A stretch of 64,000 nucleotides of DNA from Augochlora pura (lineage: Eukaryota > Arthropoda > Insecta > Hymenoptera > Halictidae): contig NC_135772.1 in assembly GCF_028453695.1 (NCBI RefSeq), positions 6,634,001-6,698,000 on the forward strand, written 5' to 3'. The notes beneath the pieces are model-generated. The model did not search any database. It was not told where the DNA came from and saw nothing but the letters and a program-made list of their open reading frames with translations. The position numbers and the translations under genes are program-made. Within the stretch, counting starts at the first letter, position 1. Each line of letters opens with the position of its first letter. Of the stretch, positions 1 through 10,644 are shown one piece after another.

Positions 1-437
1 CACCTTTCTACCTGGCCTCAAAAAGGTCCAGCCTTCACCGCCACACTGACATTGTGACATTTTTCTACTCCATGTTTGAGTCGTCTTATTTATCCTCAAT
101 CATCTTCAATGTCCTTAATTTCCCGATATTGTTGGCTATACTTTTTGAAACATGATTAAAAATAATTGTTATAAACTTTTAATTTTATGTTTTGTATAAA
201 TAATACGTGAAATCGTTAAACGAAATTGTTGTCGTGAAATATAATTGCTCACACGACTAGTTTTCTGACTTTTTTCAGTTCAAACACAGAATTTCAGTCC
301 GTGCTACTTCCAAAAAATGTGCGGTGGACAGGATAATTTGGTTTTCTCAAGTGCGGTGGAAACCGAACAGTTCTCTGTGACGGGTGCGGTCGGCAAAGTG
401 TTAAGACGAATCCAGCGAGCTATAACTCAAGGTCATT
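1..437. other. AT-rich flank with no supported gene
   Basis: No open reading frame here shows a recognisable family. The part next to the transposase fragment (about 300-437, read on the minus strand) carries stops in all frames, so it is either decayed transposon sequence or unrelated DNA. Nothing else is visible. Confidence 0.4.
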
Positions 438-890
438 CTAGCCGGCCAATGTATGAAGTGGCACAGTTCTCATCCATCGAGGATTTTTATTTGCCCTATA
501 ATGCATATTATGCCTATTCACATTTTCCATATTAGTGAAAGTAGATTCGTGAGAAAAAAGCACATGACTCAAAAATGAGACATTTGTGCGCATTTTTGTA
601 CGAGTCCATTTACAAAAATTGACGCGATTTACGAAATGATTGCCATACAAATCCTGATGTAACGACATACAATAAGGATGGAATTTGTGTTGATGCAAGA
701 TTCTTAGGACAGATCGCCGACTAATTCCACTCTCTGTTTCCATTTGTCTGCTGCTTACATGCCGATTTAGTGCAACTAAAGCTAAGATAGCAGGCGCATT
801 ATTTTCAATAATAGGCGGTTGACGTTTGACCCGTGTTTGTTTCATTGTACCGAAGCGACAAAAACGATCAGCTAATCGCTTAAAAGCGAT
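438..890 (-). pseudogene. Tc1/mariner (IS630)-type transposase fragment, broken at both ends
   Basis: The minus-strand frame reads through the helix-turn-helix and the start of the catalytic domain of an arthropod DDE transposase. The region ISRRSVLRIL looks like the recognition helix, and the later segment with HESTFTNMENVNRHNMHY and NPRWMR matches the block around the first catalytic acid in this family. The open frame continues upstream of the first ATG (845) to about 890, where it meets the neighbouring ORF, so the true N-terminus is missing. At the other end it stops at 438, before the second and third catalytic acids. The residue where I expect the first Asp (before E in HES) is His. 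Truncation at both ends plus the lost Asp make it a dead relic. The family assignment comes from remembered motifs, not a search. Confidence 0.65.
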
Positions 891-891
891 T

Positions 892-1689
892 CTAATCTTT
901 TTTGGTCATTACTTTTACTCCTCCATTGATCCACACAACTTTCATTGGAGGAATGAACCATTCTGTTGTTTTGTTAAAATACTTGTTATCAATCATTTTA
1001 GAACAAGGAAGTGCTGGGACCTTAATATCATTAATGACTTCTTGTAGCTGAGTCAAAGTATCATAAGTTGACATTTGTAGATGTTTTGTTTCATTAACAA
1101 CTGTAGTGAATTGAGTAACTTGACTTGACTGTTGTATGACCAGACCTTGAACACTCTCACAAGTTTGTTTATAAAGATTTTTTAGCTCAAGGTATTCAGA
1201 ATCTCGCGACAGTTGTTTTTCCATAACAACTCCTTCTAGTCGATGGCACCAAATCTGAATTAATGGGTCTGTCAAATTTCCTTCAATTTCTATCAAAGCT
1301 TTAAACAGATGTGAGGGAGCTATAAGATGAGAGTTTAAGTTGTAATATGTTAACAGTGGCTCAAGTTGCTTGTTGTTAATGTATTTTGATATTAAGTCAT
1401 TAGCGATAATTTTGTGCTCATCCTGGGCCTTATTTGCTGCTAAGGCAATGGTTTGTTTTAGAACTCGTAGATCAGAGTTTACTTTGAATATTCCCGATGG
1501 AGTTTCAGAAGATGATGGAATCGATTGCGATTCCGGCTCGGTGTTATATCTGGATGGAGTACTTCCTGTGTCTCCATCAGTTGATGGATCACCATCTGAG
1601 ATCATTGGTATAAATCCATCTCCCTCAGGTAGCAGATCTTCAACCAAATTAAGGTTTAACTTGATTTTCTTACCGAAACCTTCAGCCAT
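892..1689 (-). CDS. 265-aa ORF resembling a mononegavirus phosphoprotein (endogenous viral element?) or an unknown Gag
   Basis: The frame is intact from ATG (1689) to a stop at 892. The N-terminal ~90 residues are acidic and rich in Ser, Thr, Pro and Gly (DGDPSTDGDTGS, PSSSETPSG), as expected for disorder. A central helical part follows, including SKYINNKQLEPLL, then a Gln/Leu heptad-like stretch (residues ~165-230: ELKNLYKQ, VQGLVIQQ, DTLTQLQEVINDI) that could oligomerise. This layout of an acidic disordered arm plus coiled coil is typical of phosphoproteins of negative-strand RNA viruses, which do become endogenous in insects. No polymerase or nucleocapsid gene adjoins it. The alternative is a Gag-like protein of an LTR element, since the DNA behind it looks promoter- or LTR-like. 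The ORF abuts a transposase relic. Function is unknown, and the intact frame suggests recent arrival or retention. Confidence 0.4.
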   Translation of the reverse strand: MAEGFGKKIKLNLNLVEDLLPEGDGFIPMISDGDPSTDGDTGSTPSRYNTEPESQSIPSSSETPSGIFKVNSDLRVLKQTIALAANKAQDEHKIIANDLISKYINNKQLEPLLTYYNLNSHLIAPSHLFKALIEIEGNLTDPLIQIWCHRLEGVVMEKQLSRDSEYLELKNLYKQTCESVQGLVIQQSSQVTQFTTVVNETKHLQMSTYDTLTQLQEVINDIKVPALPCSKMIDNKYFNKTTEWFIPPMKVVWINGGVKVMTKKD

Positions 1690-2666
1690 TTTATACTATT
1701 AGAGGACTAGCCTCCTCGTTCTTGTCCCTCGGGCTGGTAGATCGTCACGTGTCGTAGGTGGATCGCCTGTCCGTCCTCTGCAGCAGGTCTTCCAGCTGGT
1801 TGTTGAAAGTACAGGTAGCCTTCCTGGTGCAACACTCTTGTAGCCAGGGAGAAGTCCAAGTTGATTGTCTCCTTTTGCAGCTACCAGATGTGTTGATATG
1901 TTGATAATTCCTCCCTTTGCAGCTTCTAAGCCGGGGAGACTGGATGAACCTCACTTGACACACAACTGTTTTTCACAATGGATCACACTTTTCCAAGGGT
2001 GTATATAAATAATGTAGGAATGAATAGATGTTAATGGGTAACAATACTATTTATTCGCTAATTGAAGTTCAGTTGCGCGGAGGTCACCACGATTATCTTT
2101 ATCGCACTGTGTTACAATATAGTTAGACTACTGGTTGAATATTAACGGAGAACTTAGGTGATTCTACGGAGTTCTAGATGTAAACTGTCGAGTCTCAGTG
2201 CGGCGCCACGCACTTCGACTCGGTTGGGGTGGGCTCAAAGATTCAAGTCGATCTTGAATCAATCTGATTGGCCTCACCCACACCCTGTGCTAATCCTAAG
2301 GCGTTTCCTTAGGGCCTTAAGGAAAGGGCAAGGAGAGAGAGAGAGGGCCCACTGACGCTCGGTGCATACGTCACGTTGTGTGCGCATGTTGCCGGCAATT
2401 ATCTTTGCCGAGTTACCTGGGCAAACTAGACGAGCCCTGCTAGGCGTTTATGTTTATTGTTGTAATTTACATCTTTACGATAATCGCTTTAGTCGTTTAC
2501 AATAATCGCTTTACGCGTTTATGATAACTGTTTTATGCAGGGAACGAAGTGTTCCCTGCTCCGTCAGTTAATTTCTTGGGGCCGTGTAACCCCGTAACTG
2601 GGGACCGTAGGCCCTCGACCCTCGCGACGCGGGTACCTGCTATGTTGTTCCGTATAGGACGGAACA
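1690..2666 (-). mobile_element. GC-rich leader or LTR-like segment upstream of the 892-1689 ORF
   Basis: Read on the minus strand, this block ends in a 300-nt leader that runs into the ATG at 1689. A TATA-like element (TTTATATAC) lies near 2003-2012. The far end, 2646-2666, is a near-perfect 21-bp palindrome with 8-bp arms (TGTTCCGT/ACGGAACA) and begins TGTTCC, as LTRs begin with TG. Base composition differs sharply from the AT-rich DNA beyond 2667. No second LTR copy and no pol gene are visible, so the call is only that this is the promoter end of an inserted element. Confidence 0.35.
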
Positions 2667-5600
2667 TTAAGTAAATAGGATTTCAATAATAATCTCAAAA
2701 ATATATTCTTTAATTTGGATTTCATAAATAAAAATTTGTATTCTATTGTGTGTTATTTTTATATTACAATTCACATGTAATAAAAATGTACTAATCAATA
2801 CATTAGTTAAAAGTAATCGTGCGAATTTTGTATTGTTCAGTAAAGACGTATTTTTTGTATCTGTTGTGCATAATATAGCATACATCTTGCATATATGTAC
2901 TTAATATGTTCGCGAAACTAAGGCTATTACTAATAGATAATATTAGATATAATGAATTCATGACATAAATGGATTAAATACGACAGAGTGAAAATATCTG
3001 AAGAATTTAAAAATAGGAGTAAAACAGTTTTATTTTGCATAAAAATTCACTGTCTAGTTATTATAATACTCCAATCCAGAGGTATACCTACTTAGCTTCA
3101 AATCGTTTTACATTCCCTCTTATTTTCCTTTGTCGTTTTTTTTCTATTAGTCATACTTCTAGTTACATTTTACCCAACTTTTGCAATATCCCTACTACCA
3201 TAGGATCTGTCGAAACCGTATAGAAAAAATGTATCAGCCTATACTACTGCCTGATCACTAGCAAAAACAAGTAGAAGTAGTATAAGATTCATTCTCCTGT
3301 ACGGCTCGAGTTTGACGCTACAGTGGTCAAAATAACGATGTGAGTAGCCAGTGCTCGCGCGCAATCAATTGCCTAGGCCTGCTCTAAATAGCAATGAAGC
3401 TATTAACACCTCCGGGCGGATAATTCCTTTCGGAGCTACCGGACATTCAAAGCCGTAATAAAAGCGCCAACCATGATGGCACCAATGCTATTAAAGTTTA
3501 AACTGTAACATTCATTATCGCGAGACTCTATGGGAGCTGTCAAGGCTGTCTAGGAGGAGTTAACACGTTCTGAATGACTCCGGCAACTTGAATCCAGTGC
3601 AGTCAGGAAAGTTAACTACGCAAGGCGGCGCATGCGCAGGGAGTTTCGCACATTGGCGTGGAGCGTAGTCATCGTAGCTTAGAATTATATTTACGACTCC
3701 ATACGCATGCGCCGTATTGCGTAGTTAATTTTCATACTGACATACTGCTTGTAAGTCAAGATAAGAAATGTAAATACAATAAAAAATTCTCTTTGGTAGT
3801 ATTTATGACCGCCAGGTCCAAATAGATAAAAGTTTCTCTTGCCAGAAAATATAATATTTTTCTATTTCGTATGTCAGGACTTCGAGCGAAATTTAATCTT
3901 GAAATTTATTCGTATTTCGTAAGGGATGGTTTCACTGCTTTTTTTTCTATATTCTTATCTTTTTGCAATATCTGGTGCACTTGTCATACAGTCACTGATA
4001 AGTCTAAAACTTTTTTTACTTGGCTAGAATTTTTATTTACAATTGTTGTTCGCAAAAATTTTTGAGTAATCACGCCTTGTGCGCTTATTATTATTAACGA
4101 CGTGCATGGATTTACTACGATATTTTCTAAAAATTTGCATCTGTAAAAAATTGGAAATAAAAGAGTTAAGCCGTCGTTTTTATTGTAGTATTACTATGTA
4201 TGCATATTAATGTAGACCGACTGGCCGTTGCCTTTTAAGTTTGCTGATTGCACCGAGTTTCATTTTCTCTTTCTCACACTCGCGCGCGCCTGAGAAATGG
4301 AAATGTATAAAGGAGAACCGCGAGGCTCGAAGAATCGTGACTGAGTTGCTTCAGTTGTCCATTTTCGATTCCCAGCTGGAGTATTTTCTGTAACAGTATA
4401 AAATTCGGCATTCTGAAAAATTCTGAAGTCTATCGAGAGCCTCAGCAATTATGCCATATCACTACATGGAAAAAAAGTAAACTGCTATCAGGGTTATTAA
4501 TAATTAAAATTATTAATGATGAATTCGTGGTTGACGTTTGTCGATGATATATTTCTGTCTACGCATATATTTAACACGTAGGCTGGAGAGATCAAAGACA
4601 TTTTCGTCAAGGTCATAAATCAAAGCACGAGGAAGCGGCATCGATTGATGTCGCAGCAGTCAAGACCATGCGCCGAGTTTTGTTTTGAACTGCATAAAGT
4701 GCATTGACACTTCCAGGATCCGGCGTCAACCACTATAAATACATTGTCATACCCGTCAGGTAAATTTTACCTGGCGCGCATGGTTACGCAATAGGTTTTC
4801 ACGCATCGCCATTGCGCAAGCCTACTTTCGCACGGCCTTGACTTGGCGTTCCAAATCCTTATCTCGCATACATGTGCCTCCTAAACTGCTGTTTCGACAA
4901 TCGAATCTTGCGTAGTTTAACACACGGCCGGCTCTAACAGCTGAAGTCGAGTCTCGAGATAAAGAAATAAAGAAAAGTCGTAATTAAAGTTCTACGAATC
5001 GATATCAATCGATCCCGCGGCGGTTGTTTTGATATCCTGAGCTCGGCGTCACCGCGCGGTGCCTTTCATACTGTCACACTAGATGGGTTTACGATCGCTT
5101 TGAATCCACCGCATGGCGATCGTGATCCAATAGACAGCCATCAATTCCGAACGCATCAATCGGTTTGCTCAGCAGACATGACTAATGAAAAACTCGCGAG
5201 TCACTCTCGTTGTCACCGGTGAAGCTGTTTACTTGTGAACATATGTTGGCACGGAGTGTTCGACTATGTGCGTTAAATATTTCAAAGAGTGATTCCACGA
5301 GATTATCTAATAACTGTGTCCCAATGAGACGTTATACAGTGACAATATCGCAGAATATGCTTCGTTTGTTTCTCCTTCTGTTTGTCGGGGTAAAACCGAA
5401 CATTACGACTTTGCAGAAACGACTTTGCGATCAGGTTATTAACGACTCTCTGATCTATTAATAGCAGTCTCGAACGTAGAGCGTAGAGGTATAGATAGCT
5501 TAAAGGGAGTATGAATCTTTCATGACTTAAAGTTAAAGTGGTCGCAACAGAGTCGCGGTTCTCCGTGGTGTTCGATAATCTCGTAACACCGCGGCTTGGA

Positions 5601-6356
5601 ATATTTGACATAGTGCGGTCGAGTGCGGTATATAGACATAGAGTAACCAATAAGTCGGCCATAGCTCGTGACGAGAATAGATACGAATCGGTCTGGCATT
5701 CCTCCGGTCGGCCTGCCGGCCGTCTCCGCTCTGGGTAGGTTCGATTGAAAAATGCTAGCGAAGGACTGATAAATCGGTGATGTCATAGCGCTGGCAGCAT
5801 CGGGGCTGGCGTAACCCAGTGGTCCCAAACGAGGTTGTAGCAGGCGCGTAATGGAGAAGCGCCGTGCGTGGATGTCCTCGAACTCGGTGACCGTACATCC
5901 GCCGCTGGATACTGTCTCCTTCTTGCTCGTACTCCGCTCGTACTCTGTTACTCTCCCGGATTCCCTGTTACCCTCCCGCACGTCCTCGTCCCGGACTCTC
6001 TCTCTGTTGGTTACCGTGGCGCTCGCTCGCCCGTGTTCTCGTTCTCTCGCTCTATCCTCCGTGCCCCCGCCTCCGTGGCATGCCAACCAACGAGCCGGGG
6101 CCGCTTTCGCTTTGTGCGCGCCGGGGCGGCGGTACATCAAAGCCTTCTAGTTCCCGCTCCGGCCTTTGACGGCTGCGTCGCGGCCGTTCGCTCAGTCATC
6201 GCTCGGTAGGCGAAGCCGGCACGCCGTGGATGAGCGGTCGCGCGCGCGCGAAAGCTCGCCGAATCCTCAGGATTCGTAAATTCGGCCTTCTGGCCGGGCG
6301 GAAAGAGGAGGCCACTCGACGGAGGCCCTCGGTTTCCGGGCGATCCGTCAAGGACA
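2667..6356. other. Intergenic or intronic DNA before the 6357 gene
   Basis: 2667-5000 is AT-rich without a convincing ORF and holds the foldback element at 3601-3741. From about 5500 the DNA becomes GC- and CpG-rich and grades into the 6357-8336 gene. This part is probably its promoter and 5' UTR. The long frames there on both strands are by-products of high GC. Confidence 0.45.
3601..3741. repeat. Foldback element with ~44-bp inverted arms
   Basis: The left arm (3601-3644) and right arm (3696-3741) are inverted copies sharing the core GTTAACTACGCAA (left) and its complement, then a shared CGGCGCATGCGC block, with a few mismatches. The ~51-bp spacer is unrelated. The size and shape fit a miniature inverted-repeat transposable element or its solo foldback. 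The transcript of either strand would form a long hairpin. No target duplication is clear. Confidence 0.6.
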
Positions 6357-8336
6357 ATGTCTCCCCGCGGCGGCAAGTGTACGCGTGTCAACAAACTGGC
6401 TGGCAAAGGTGGACGCGCGCCTCGCGGCCATCAGAACCATCATCATCATCATCATCATCGGCATCGATCCTCCTCGAACGAGCCGTCAGCGGAACCGGTA
6501 GAGGAGACGACGGGCATCGGCTTGTCCAGCAAACTCAGCACGAAAACGATGACGACCACGACCACGACGAGAACAGCCAATAAGTCTGCGGTGGCGGCGT
6601 GCGAGGGTCGATCGCCGTGGGCGGCGCGCATGCGCCAGTCCCTGGAGAATGGCCTCGAGCCCCATGAAAACGGCACCCTGGCGCAAAAATGCCCGGCGAG
6701 ACGGCACCGCGATCAGATCGACGCGACCAACGAGACCAACGATCGACTCGACGAGACCCACGGAGATGGTACTGTGTCCTCGTCGACGCCTTTGTCATCG
6801 CCGGCGCTGTCCTCCTCCACGGACGTATCCTTCAGGTGCTCCACATCCCCTCCGTCGACCGTTTCCTCGCCGACGCGCTCGACCTCTTCGACTTCCGCGT
6901 TCGCGATCTTTCAAGAGAAACCGTCCGAGAGCCGCAGGCCTGACAACAAATCGGTGGATTCGGATCGGCACAGTGAACAGGACAGGACCCGAAAACGGAA
7001 GCAGGAGAGGCAGTGTGCCACGAGGTCACGGGAGAGCAGAGGCTCGCCGGAGAAGTCCTCCGTCGTGACCACGACGTCGATCTGCGCACCTTCGTCCGCG
7101 ATATCCTCCCCTTCGCCGTTCTCCTCTTCCGTGTCCACTACGTCCGAGAAGGTGAACGAGCAGCTCGCACATGTCAACGCCAGAAGCTGCCCGTCGTCGC
7201 AGGCGTCGGCCGTAGATACTCTCCGCAGTGTTCTAGAAAGCTACAGCCGTAACAGAATCTACCTTGCACATGTGTCTTTCTTGGATTGGCGGGACTTGCC
7301 GGGACGGCGGCGCGCCACCGTCGCCACAGCTGGCAACGCCGAGAGAGTGTGGGTGGTGGGGGCGGCTGATCACGAAGGACACCACAGAACGCGACTGTTG
7401 GTAACTGGCCGTCACTGGCGACCGCGTTGTCTCACGCGAGTAAATATGTTGAGCCAACCGGTTATCTACGCTGGCGGCGGAAGAGGCTCCCTCACTGTCG
7501 ATCTTTTCTTATGGTGGTTCCACAAGGAATTCGCGGTGACAGCAATGGCAATGCACCCGGACGGCGCGGTGCTGGTCGCTGAGACCGCCGATTACCTGCC
7601 ACCCGAAGTCGACTGCGTCGCGGCCGATGGTTTGGTCAGGTTGTTCGTGGTACCCAAGGACTGTCTGGAGACGGGGATCGTCGTGAAGGAGATGAGAGTC
7701 AGATTAGCCACCGGTGTTCTTTCGAGAGCCTCCTATGGCGTCTACCAGAACACGGCGACCGCGGAAGACGATCCTTTGAACGTCTTTCTCAAGAGATTCA
7801 CGCTGAAGGAAGCTTTCGCTGATCTCCACAGAGCCTGGCTGAGCGTGAGGTCGGAGACGTTCGCCAGAAGTTGGATCCCTGCTCACGAGGACAACTCTGT
7901 CGGATGCACGAATCCTGGACCGAGTTTGTCTTCCAGGGTACAGGTGTCAGCTGATCATGAAGAGGACAGGATGCTCCTGATCGAGTTGCAGAATTTAGCC
8001 AGGGAAGTGGGTCTGGAGGTCAGCGACGAGGAGCTGAGCAAGTGGATTCTCGACGAGGAGAGCGAACTGGCTCGTTGCGTAAGGAAGAAGGAGCTCGAGG
8101 AGGATCATTGCCGCGTAAAGATCGAAGCCGAGGAGAGGTGGACCGATTATGGGGAGGAAGACGCCCAGGAGGATGAAGAGGAGGAGGCGTCCGAAGACGA
8201 GCCCACCGCGGAAGAGGCGGTCGGTCTGCTGTCTAGGGTGCTGACTTGGATGGAGAGAGAGCCTCTCGATCCAGGACTATTACTCGCCGTCAGATCGATG
8301 CGCGATACCGCCGCACTCATGGTAAGCACCGACTGA
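6357..8336 (+). CDS. Domesticated Tigger/Jerky (pogo-group) transposase-like protein, 659 aa
   Basis: This is an intronless GC-rich ORF. The start ATG (6357) has A at -3. Residues 1-290 are low-complexity: a His run at 28-34, Thr run 66-71, Ser/Pro-rich 140-260 and a basic patch RTRKRKQER. Residues ~299-508 follow the DDE_1 domain order of Tigger/Jerky/CENP-B relatives: RATVATAGNA, then TRLLVTGRHWRPRC, QPVIYAGG, LFLWWFHKEF, AVLVAET, VRLFVVP, LKRFTLKEAFADLHRAW and ETFARSW. The acidic-motif positions are changed. The first region, normally ADETG, is AHVSF (304-308). The second, normally LLDNAP, is VAETAD. The third, normally MDQGV, is LETGI. The N-terminal CENP-B/HTH DNA-binding region is absent and the C-terminus (590-625) is acidic. 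It therefore looks like a host-adopted, catalytically altered protein with an unknown, probably nuclear, role. It may be nested in a pan intron if the first pan exons lie upstream. The family call is from motif memory. Confidence 0.65.
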   Translation: MSPRGGKCTRVNKLAGKGGRAPRGHQNHHHHHHHRHRSSSNEPSAEPVEETTGIGLSSKLSTKTMTTTTTTRTANKSAVAACEGRSPWAARMRQSLENGLEPHENGTLAQKCPARRHRDQIDATNETNDRLDETHGDGTVSSSTPLSSPALSSSTDVSFRCSTSPPSTVSSPTRSTSSTSAFAIFQEKPSESRRPDNKSVDSDRHSEQDRTRKRKQERQCATRSRESRGSPEKSSVVTTTSICAPSSAISSPSPFSSSVSTTSEKVNEQLAHVNARSCPSSQASAVDTLRSVLESYSRNRIYLAHVSFLDWRDLPGRRRATVATAGNAERVWVVGAADHEGHHRTRLLVTGRHWRPRCLTRVNMLSQPVIYAGGGRGSLTVDLFLWWFHKEFAVTAMAMHPDGAVLVAETADYLPPEVDCVAADGLVRLFVVPKDCLETGIVVKEMRVRLATGVLSRASYGVYQNTATAEDDPLNVFLKRFTLKEAFADLHRAWLSVRSETFARSWIPAHEDNSVGCTNPGPSLSSRVQVSADHEEDRMLLIELQNLAREVGLEVSDEELSKWILDEESELARCVRKKELEEDHCRVKIEAEERWTDYGEEDAQEDEEEEASEDEPTAEEAVGLLSRVLTWMEREPLDPGLLLAVRSMRDTAALMVSTD

Positions 8337-8598
8337 TAAGAGACAACCACTCAAGGCTATCGATCGTTGCACCGGCGACGCAACCGAATAGAAGAGGAAG
8401 CAGGAGAGGGCGATAGAGGGCCGGAGGGGCGCGGACCGACCGACCTTGTAAGCTCGCGGCCAGATTGAACTAATTCCATCGACTGTCGCGTCGACTCTCC
8501 GCGACTCTCCTTTTCCTGAGAAAAGGTGGAAAGGGTCGAAGGGACGCGACGGGTCGTGCGAGAACGCTCGAGGGTCACTTGAATTCGGCGATACCCGC

Positions 8599-8678
8599 GT
8601 CGTCGAGCTGGTCGTCGAGCCGGTCGTCGAGCCCGTCGTCGAGCCCGTCGTCGAGCTGGTCGTCGAGCTGGTCGTCGG
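8599..8678. repeat. 12-bp minisatellite, about 6.7 units
   Basis: The unit GTCGTCGAGCTG and near copies (..GCCG, ..GCCC) repeat in register from 8599 to 8678. It lies ~260 bp after the stop of the 6357-8336 gene, probably in its 3' UTR. It gives an antisense Arg/Ala/Pro repeat frame that I do not consider coding. Confidence 0.85.
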
Positions 8679-8731
8679 AAAAGCCGAACGAACCCTCGAA
8701 CTGCTCGAGGAGCACGCGCCCGTCTTTGCAA

Positions 8732-10259
8732 ATTAATGCTCGAGCTCGTCCTCGATAAGCGCTCCCCCTTCGAGGGTTTATTGAATTGTATAATATATTT
8801 CCTCTGAGGGCTTTTTAGCCCGCCGGGTCCTCCCTCTTGGCTGAGGCCAGAGACCGGATGGAAATGAGGCTAATGTCTATGTTAAACAGCAGGGATAGGG
8901 AATGGTACTCGACGCGATCAAAGAACTCGATACCAATGCCTCGATCGTTAAATCCGAGTGAACATTGTCTTTCTGTCTGCTCGATAGACTAAAATACCTA
9001 CCTATTGTATCCGGTGGTTTCACGCTAATAGACGCTGTTTCGATTGGAACGAGTGAAATTTTGCGTCGACCAGGAAGGTTGCGTTATCAAATAACCTATG
9101 GTTAAACGTGTTATCAGTTGCTGAGCTGTTTTGACAACCTTTTGCACATGATGTAATATATAATCAATTGGAATTAATATGAAGAATTTCTGAGAGTGTA
9201 TCCCATATTCGCTAATGGATATTAATTCTTAACGCTTTATGGTTCGAAGCAATCTTCATCTCTTATTCGAAAACTAACTTGAAAATTACGCTAAAGTATG
9301 TTATTGAATGATAATTTCGACCATTTATTCACGTTAAGTCATTAAGTACGATATGAATGATGTAATAAAATAAACGTAACAGCAAATGTTTTCTACTTTT
9401 ATCAGAAAAAAGGAGATGATACTTGTAATAAATGTGGAAAAGCATGATCTTACATAAAGAAATAAGTTGAAAATGTTAAATAAAATTTGTTCGTTTAAGA
9501 CTTTGTTTTAGAGAAAATTAGATTTGAAGAACGCCAAGTTCACTCGTGTAGGTCATGATCAGACAGGTCAGTCCGCTCTGATTCAATAACACGCGTGTTC
9601 GCCTAATTTTCGTAGACATGTATTACTGGACTGTGGAAACAGGCTACTGTTATTATTACATATTTTCAATATATTTGCTACCTATCTCATATATTTTTAT
9701 ATTTGTGTATATAAAGTATATAAGTACCTCGGATCGTTTTTTTTTTTTTTGGAAACAGACTAAAAGGCAGAATGAAAATGCTATGTATTCTTAAATAATT
9801 ACCTGATATTCCCAGACGCACGGTTTTAGTATGTTACTGCCTTAAAGTTCATTACGTATTACATTATATAATATATTACAATTATATTTCTGTACATTTA
9901 TAAATGTGGATTTTCTTCATTTATGCCTAGACCGAGAAAATGAAATTTGAAGTAAAAGTATTAAAACATGTCTACTAGTCCGTTGCACATTGCAATTTGC
10001 ACATTGATAAATCTTGGAGAAGGTGCGATTACAGCTTACGAAAGACCACTTATTTAGCCAAACATTTAATAACTCTAATGGAAATATTATCTGCTCGTTA
10101 GTTACTTCTGACAATAATTATCGCACGAGTGCGCGACGCCCTCTGAATTAGAGGCGGTTTTATAACGACGTCGCTATCGATCAGCAGACAGAAGGAAAAT
10201 ATTAATTCGTGTCACGCAAACACCTATCGCAGCCGCCTCGCTGGTAGGCTTTCGGATCA
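8732..10259. other. AT-rich DNA between the transposase-derived gene and the first visible pan exon
   Basis: No ORF or RNA gene is recognisable. It is presumably part of a pan intron plus the 3' flank of the 6357 gene. Confidence 0.4.
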
Positions 10260-10440
10260 TCGGTTAATTAATTGATAATTCTCGGCGGGCTGCTAATTAG
10301 CTGGTCACATTAACGGAGCATTAATAAACGTATTATTAATTACTTGATAACGATAATGCTGCCCCATCACGCAACGCACGATGTCCTACGCAATCTACTT
10401 ACGAATTACAATTATTAAAATTGTCTCAATTAGCTCGAGT
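10260..10440. promoter_or_regulatory. TAAT/ATTA cluster just upstream of the pan exon
   Basis: About 180 bp before the exon hold a dense series of TAATTA/ATTAAT words (for example TTAATTAATTG near 10264, GCTAATTAGC near 10291, TATTAATTACTTG near 10333, ACAATTATTAAAATTG near 10407). These are the core of homeodomain sites. It could be an enhancer, or it may only reflect AT-rich sequence. Confidence 0.25.
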
Positions 10441-10496
10441 TATTTTTATGTCGACGTTGGACGCGCGCTAATGCTCGATCTAATTTCTGTTTGCAG

Positions 10497-10644
10497 GCAA
10501 GCAAGATGGGCCTGGCAGGGACACATCCAAGCGGACTGCCATTCTTCTGCCCGAACGGGGACCATCTGACTCAACCACCACCCGCTCATATGGGAATACC
10601 GCCGTACGGGACATTGGATGCGGGCAAAGCGGCCGCAGCGGCCG
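10497..10644 (+). CDS. pan: pan exon (LPFFCPNGDH region) with two donors
   Basis: The acceptor is TTTCTGTTTGCAG before 10497. The exon begins in phase 0 and encodes the conserved insect TCF segment LPFFCPNGDHLTQPPPAHMG. The strong donor is G|GTGAGT after 10644, leaving phase 1. A second donor, CACAG|GTTAGC after 10731, is exactly 87 nt further and in frame. It would add 29 residues (EYWSSATPG...HWKRLLAAAAST) before the same next exon. Confidence 0.9.

Noticed and set aside
5520..6406. Several long overlapping frames on both strands
   Set aside because: They overlap each other in GC-rich DNA upstream of the 6357 start and have no family signals; they are best explained by low stop-codon frequency.
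8357..8731. Minus-strand Arg/Ala/Pro-repeat frame
   Set aside because: It is produced by the 12-bp minisatellite.
1..10496. Search for the beta-catenin-binding first exon of pan
   Set aside because: No frame carried the expected acidic N-terminal motif, so the exon is taken to be outside the window.
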